Source of the DNA: an uncultured Bacillota bacterium
GTDB taxonomy: Bacteria > Bacillota > Clostridia > Christensenellales > UBA1242
Direction of reading: 5' to 3'
NCBI GenBank assembly: GCA_945947685.1
Contig: CAMEYT010000017.1
Location: forward strand, 1-7,073
DNA length: 7,073 bases
Positions 5,201 to 7,073 of the stretch are shown here, piece by piece. The position numbers and the translations under genes are program-made. Within the stretch, counting starts at the first letter, position 1; the number at the start of each line of letters is the position of its first letter. The notes beneath the pieces are model-generated. The model saw nothing but the letters and a program-made list of their open reading frames with translations, did no database searches and was not told the DNA's origin.

Positions 5201-7073
5201 ATGAAAAACTTAAAAAAGGTGATTTTATTAGGTGTTCTCTCTGCAGTATTAGGAACTGCAGGTGTATTTATCACATCCTGCGGAGACAATACGAAAGAAG
5301 TATCCATAACCCCGAATTCAACTGAAATTGTAAATATTTTAGTTAACGAACAAAAGACAGTAAGCTTTACCGTAGAAAATTTTAACAATAGTGGAGAAGT
5401 TTTCTTAAGTTCAACAGATAGTTCAGGCTATTCAGAGGGCAATTCTGAAGCTGCAAAAATAAAATACACAGCAGAATACAAGGGTGGTGGCTTAACTGAG
5501 GTTACGGTTGTCGGAGTTGAAGGTGGAACAGCTGTTCTTGTAGCAAAAACAAAAGAGGGAGGAAACAAGACTGCTCAAATACAGTTTAATGTAAGAGAGT
5601 ATAGTTCAACAATCGAGCTAAAGGATGATAAAGTTTATGTAACTCCGGAAAAGGCACTTATCCCAAGTGATGGTTTGTTTAATTTCTCAACTAATAGCAC
5701 AGAAAGAAATATGAATTTTTATTTTGTAGAATCACCTAATGGGTCTTTAGATGATAGTTTAAAAATATCTGGTGGGATATCAAATAGTGAAGGAAAGACA
5801 ACCTTCAATCTTGGAGAAGAAACATTAACAACTGAAAAATTTATTAAATGTGAAATTAAAGAGGGAAAATTACTCTTTACAAAGATGGAATCTGAAGAAG
5901 GCGATACAACATTTAATGTAGACTATTATGATACGCAAGCATTCTATTTTGTAGCGGAATATTATAATTCAACAAATCCTTCGGAAAATTTATATAAGTT
6001 GGTTAAATTCAATGCATTGAACGGAATTGACGAAGATGAATTTAAAGCAGATGGTAAAGTTAATTTTAATGATGTAAATATTGGATTAGTTACTTTTGCT
6101 GAAAAAGAGCCGATGCAAAAATTTGAAATTCAGATTCCATATTCTGAAGATGCACAACTTGTATTTGATTACAATATAAGCGGAGATGACAGAGAAAAAA
6201 TCCAGCTAACTTTAGATGATGAAACTATTTCAGAAGATAAAACATACAAAACTTATACATTTGAAGTTAAGAGTAAAATTACAAAAAGAGCTTCAGCGAA
6301 TATTAATTTCAATCTATACTATAGAGATTTCTTTGGAGCAGATGGAGCATCTGTAACAAAGGTTTTAAATGTTGAGATTTATGTTAAACCAAATTCAATG
6401 AAAGTTAATGAATTGGATGAAACTGATGCAGGAAATAACTATGTTTTATATAATCATAATGTAGGAAATTATGGCTGGAAAGAATTAAAAATCTCTGTAT
6501 ATGCAGAGGATTCAACTTATGAGAGTTGCCAACTTGTATTTGATAATGCACAAATTGATGTAAAACAAGGGAATGTAACAATTTCAAGTGGAATGAGTAT
6601 TAAAGACCTTTCTCAATCAATTCTTATTAGAGGGAAAGAAGGGACAAATACAGTTGAAAATGGAGAATTAAAATTATCATTAAAAACACCTTTTGATAAT
6701 GGTGCAGCAAAGTTGTCATACACTGTGAATTACTCAATTCAAACCGGGGCGACCGACTTAAAATTTGAGCATGATATTTATAACTATACAACATCAAATC
6801 CAGACAATGGGATTTTCTTATCTAGTTCACAAGGAGAACAACAATTTACAGATATTTATGCAAATGCTAATTTTGGAGGAGTAGCTGTTACATCAATTAG
6901 CAATAGTAATATAGCAAAAGTTGAATATGCAGGCAGTCAACAACAAGATACAAAATTTAGATTAAAATTAAATATTACGCCATTAAAAGTTGGAAACGAA
7001 ACATTTACTATTCGCTTAGACAACGGGAAGTCAATAAATGCGACAATTAGAGTAGTTAATACTTTTGATAGTG
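5201..7073 (+). CDS. Large Ig-like repeat surface lipoprotein (3' end beyond window)
   Basis: The frame stays open from 5201 to the window edge, giving at least 624 residues with no stop. The N-terminus is a classic lipoprotein signal: MKNLKK, a hydrophobic core (7-23), and the lipobox Ile24-Thr25-Ser26-Cys27, so the mature protein should be lipid-anchored at Cys27 on the outer face of the membrane. The rest is rich in Thr, Ser, Asn, Lys and Glu with alternating hydrophobic residues, as in beta-sandwich Ig-like domains. Residues about 32-138 resemble a BIG2-type domain (VTVVGVEGGTAVLVAKTKEG near 103-122). Later modules seem to begin near Phe281, Met400 and Leu520, a spacing of about 120 residues. 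No catalytic motif or cell-wall sorting signal is seen in the visible part. Placement directly after a VirB4-type ATPase suggests a surface or adhesion part of the same machine; this is inference. No homolog is recognised by name. Confidence 0.88.
   Translation, partial: MKNLKKVILLGVLSAVLGTAGVFITSCGDNTKEVSITPNSTEIVNILVNEQKTVSFTVENFNNSGEVFLSSTDSSGYSEGNSEAAKIKYTAEYKGGGLTEVTVVGVEGGTAVLVAKTKEGGNKTAQIQFNVREYSSTIELKDDKVYVTPEKALIPSDGLFNFSTNSTERNMNFYFVESPNGSLDDSLKISGGISNSEGKTTFNLGEETLTTEKFIKCEIKEGKLLFTKMESEEGDTTFNVDYYDTQAFYFVAEYYNSTNPSENLYKLVKFNALNGIDEDEFKADGKVNFNDVNIGLVTFAEKEPMQKFEIQIPYSEDAQLVFDYNISGDDREKIQLTLDDETISEDKTYKTYTFEVKSKITKRASANINFNLYYRDFFGADGASVTKVLNVEIYVKPNSMKVNELDETDAGNNYVLYNHNVGNYGWKELKISVYAEDSTYESCQLVFDNAQIDVKQGNVTISSGMSIKDLSQSILIRGKEGTNTVENGELKLSLKTPFDNGAAKLSYTVNYSIQTGATDLKFEHDIYNYTTSNPDNGIFLSSSQGEQQFTDIYANANFGGVAVTSISNSNIAKVEYAGSQQQDTKFRLKLNITPLKVGNETFTIRLDNGKSINATIRVVNTFDS
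6155..6544 (+). repeat. In-phase 15-bp direct repeat marking the lipoprotein modules
   Basis: CAACTTGTATTTGAT occurs at 6155-6169 and again at 6530-6544, exactly 375 bp (125 codons) apart and in the same reading frame, each encoding Gln-Leu-Val-Phe-Asp (residues 319-323 and 444-448). Each lies at a similar place in successive modules of about 120 residues. The surrounding DNA has diverged. This fits old internal duplication of a domain, although two copies of a 15-mer in an AT-rich gene is limited evidence. Confidence 0.5.

Overview
This is an AT-rich window that reads as chromosome of a low-GC Gram-positive bacterium. An uncultured gut Clostridia-like lineage is my guess, not something the sequence proves. 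The reasons are the standard-looking genetic code (every in-frame Trp codon I checked is TGG, and stops are TAA), AGGAG-type ribosome binding sites on some genes, a double PRC-barrel protein of the clostridial YlmC/YmxH type, a DUF1858 redox-disulfide protein, and a lipobox-type surface lipoprotein.

Layout, left to right. A 3' scrap of an unidentified gene (3-74) ends inside the promoter of hflX (106-1218, +), which encodes the ribosome-associated GTPase HflX. A bidirectional hairpin terminator separates hflX from a convergent small gene for a DUF1858 CxxC protein (1229-1489, -). A 117-bp divergent intergenic region holds a consensus-like promoter for the DUF1858 gene and a 13-bp perfect palindrome. 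It also holds a weaker promoter for a 233-aa PRC-barrel protein (1607-2308, +). After an AT-only inverted repeat and a new promoter with a strong RBS comes a 903-aa VirB4-type ATPase (2437-5148, +). It carries an N-terminal two-helix membrane segment resembling VirB3/PrgI. It is followed 52 bp downstream by a large Ig-like surface lipoprotein (5201 to beyond the window end, +).

The left half is housekeeping: stress-linked ribosome splitting, a small redox-type protein and a PRC-barrel protein. The right half looks like the start of an operon for a type IV secretion-like machine. A membrane-anchored conjugation-type ATPase is co-transcribed with a lipid-anchored extracellular protein built from degenerate repeats of about 120 residues. 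No relaxase, VirD4 coupling protein, VirB6, integrase or attachment site is visible here, so conjugation cannot be claimed from this window.

The points most worth a second look are the VirB3/PrgI-VirB4 fusion paired with the repeat-built lipoprotein, the apparently leaderless hflX transcript, and the palindrome in the divergent promoter region. I see no tRNA, rRNA, CRISPR, insertion sequence or riboswitch. The longest gene-free stretches are 2309-2436 and 1490-1606, both described below.
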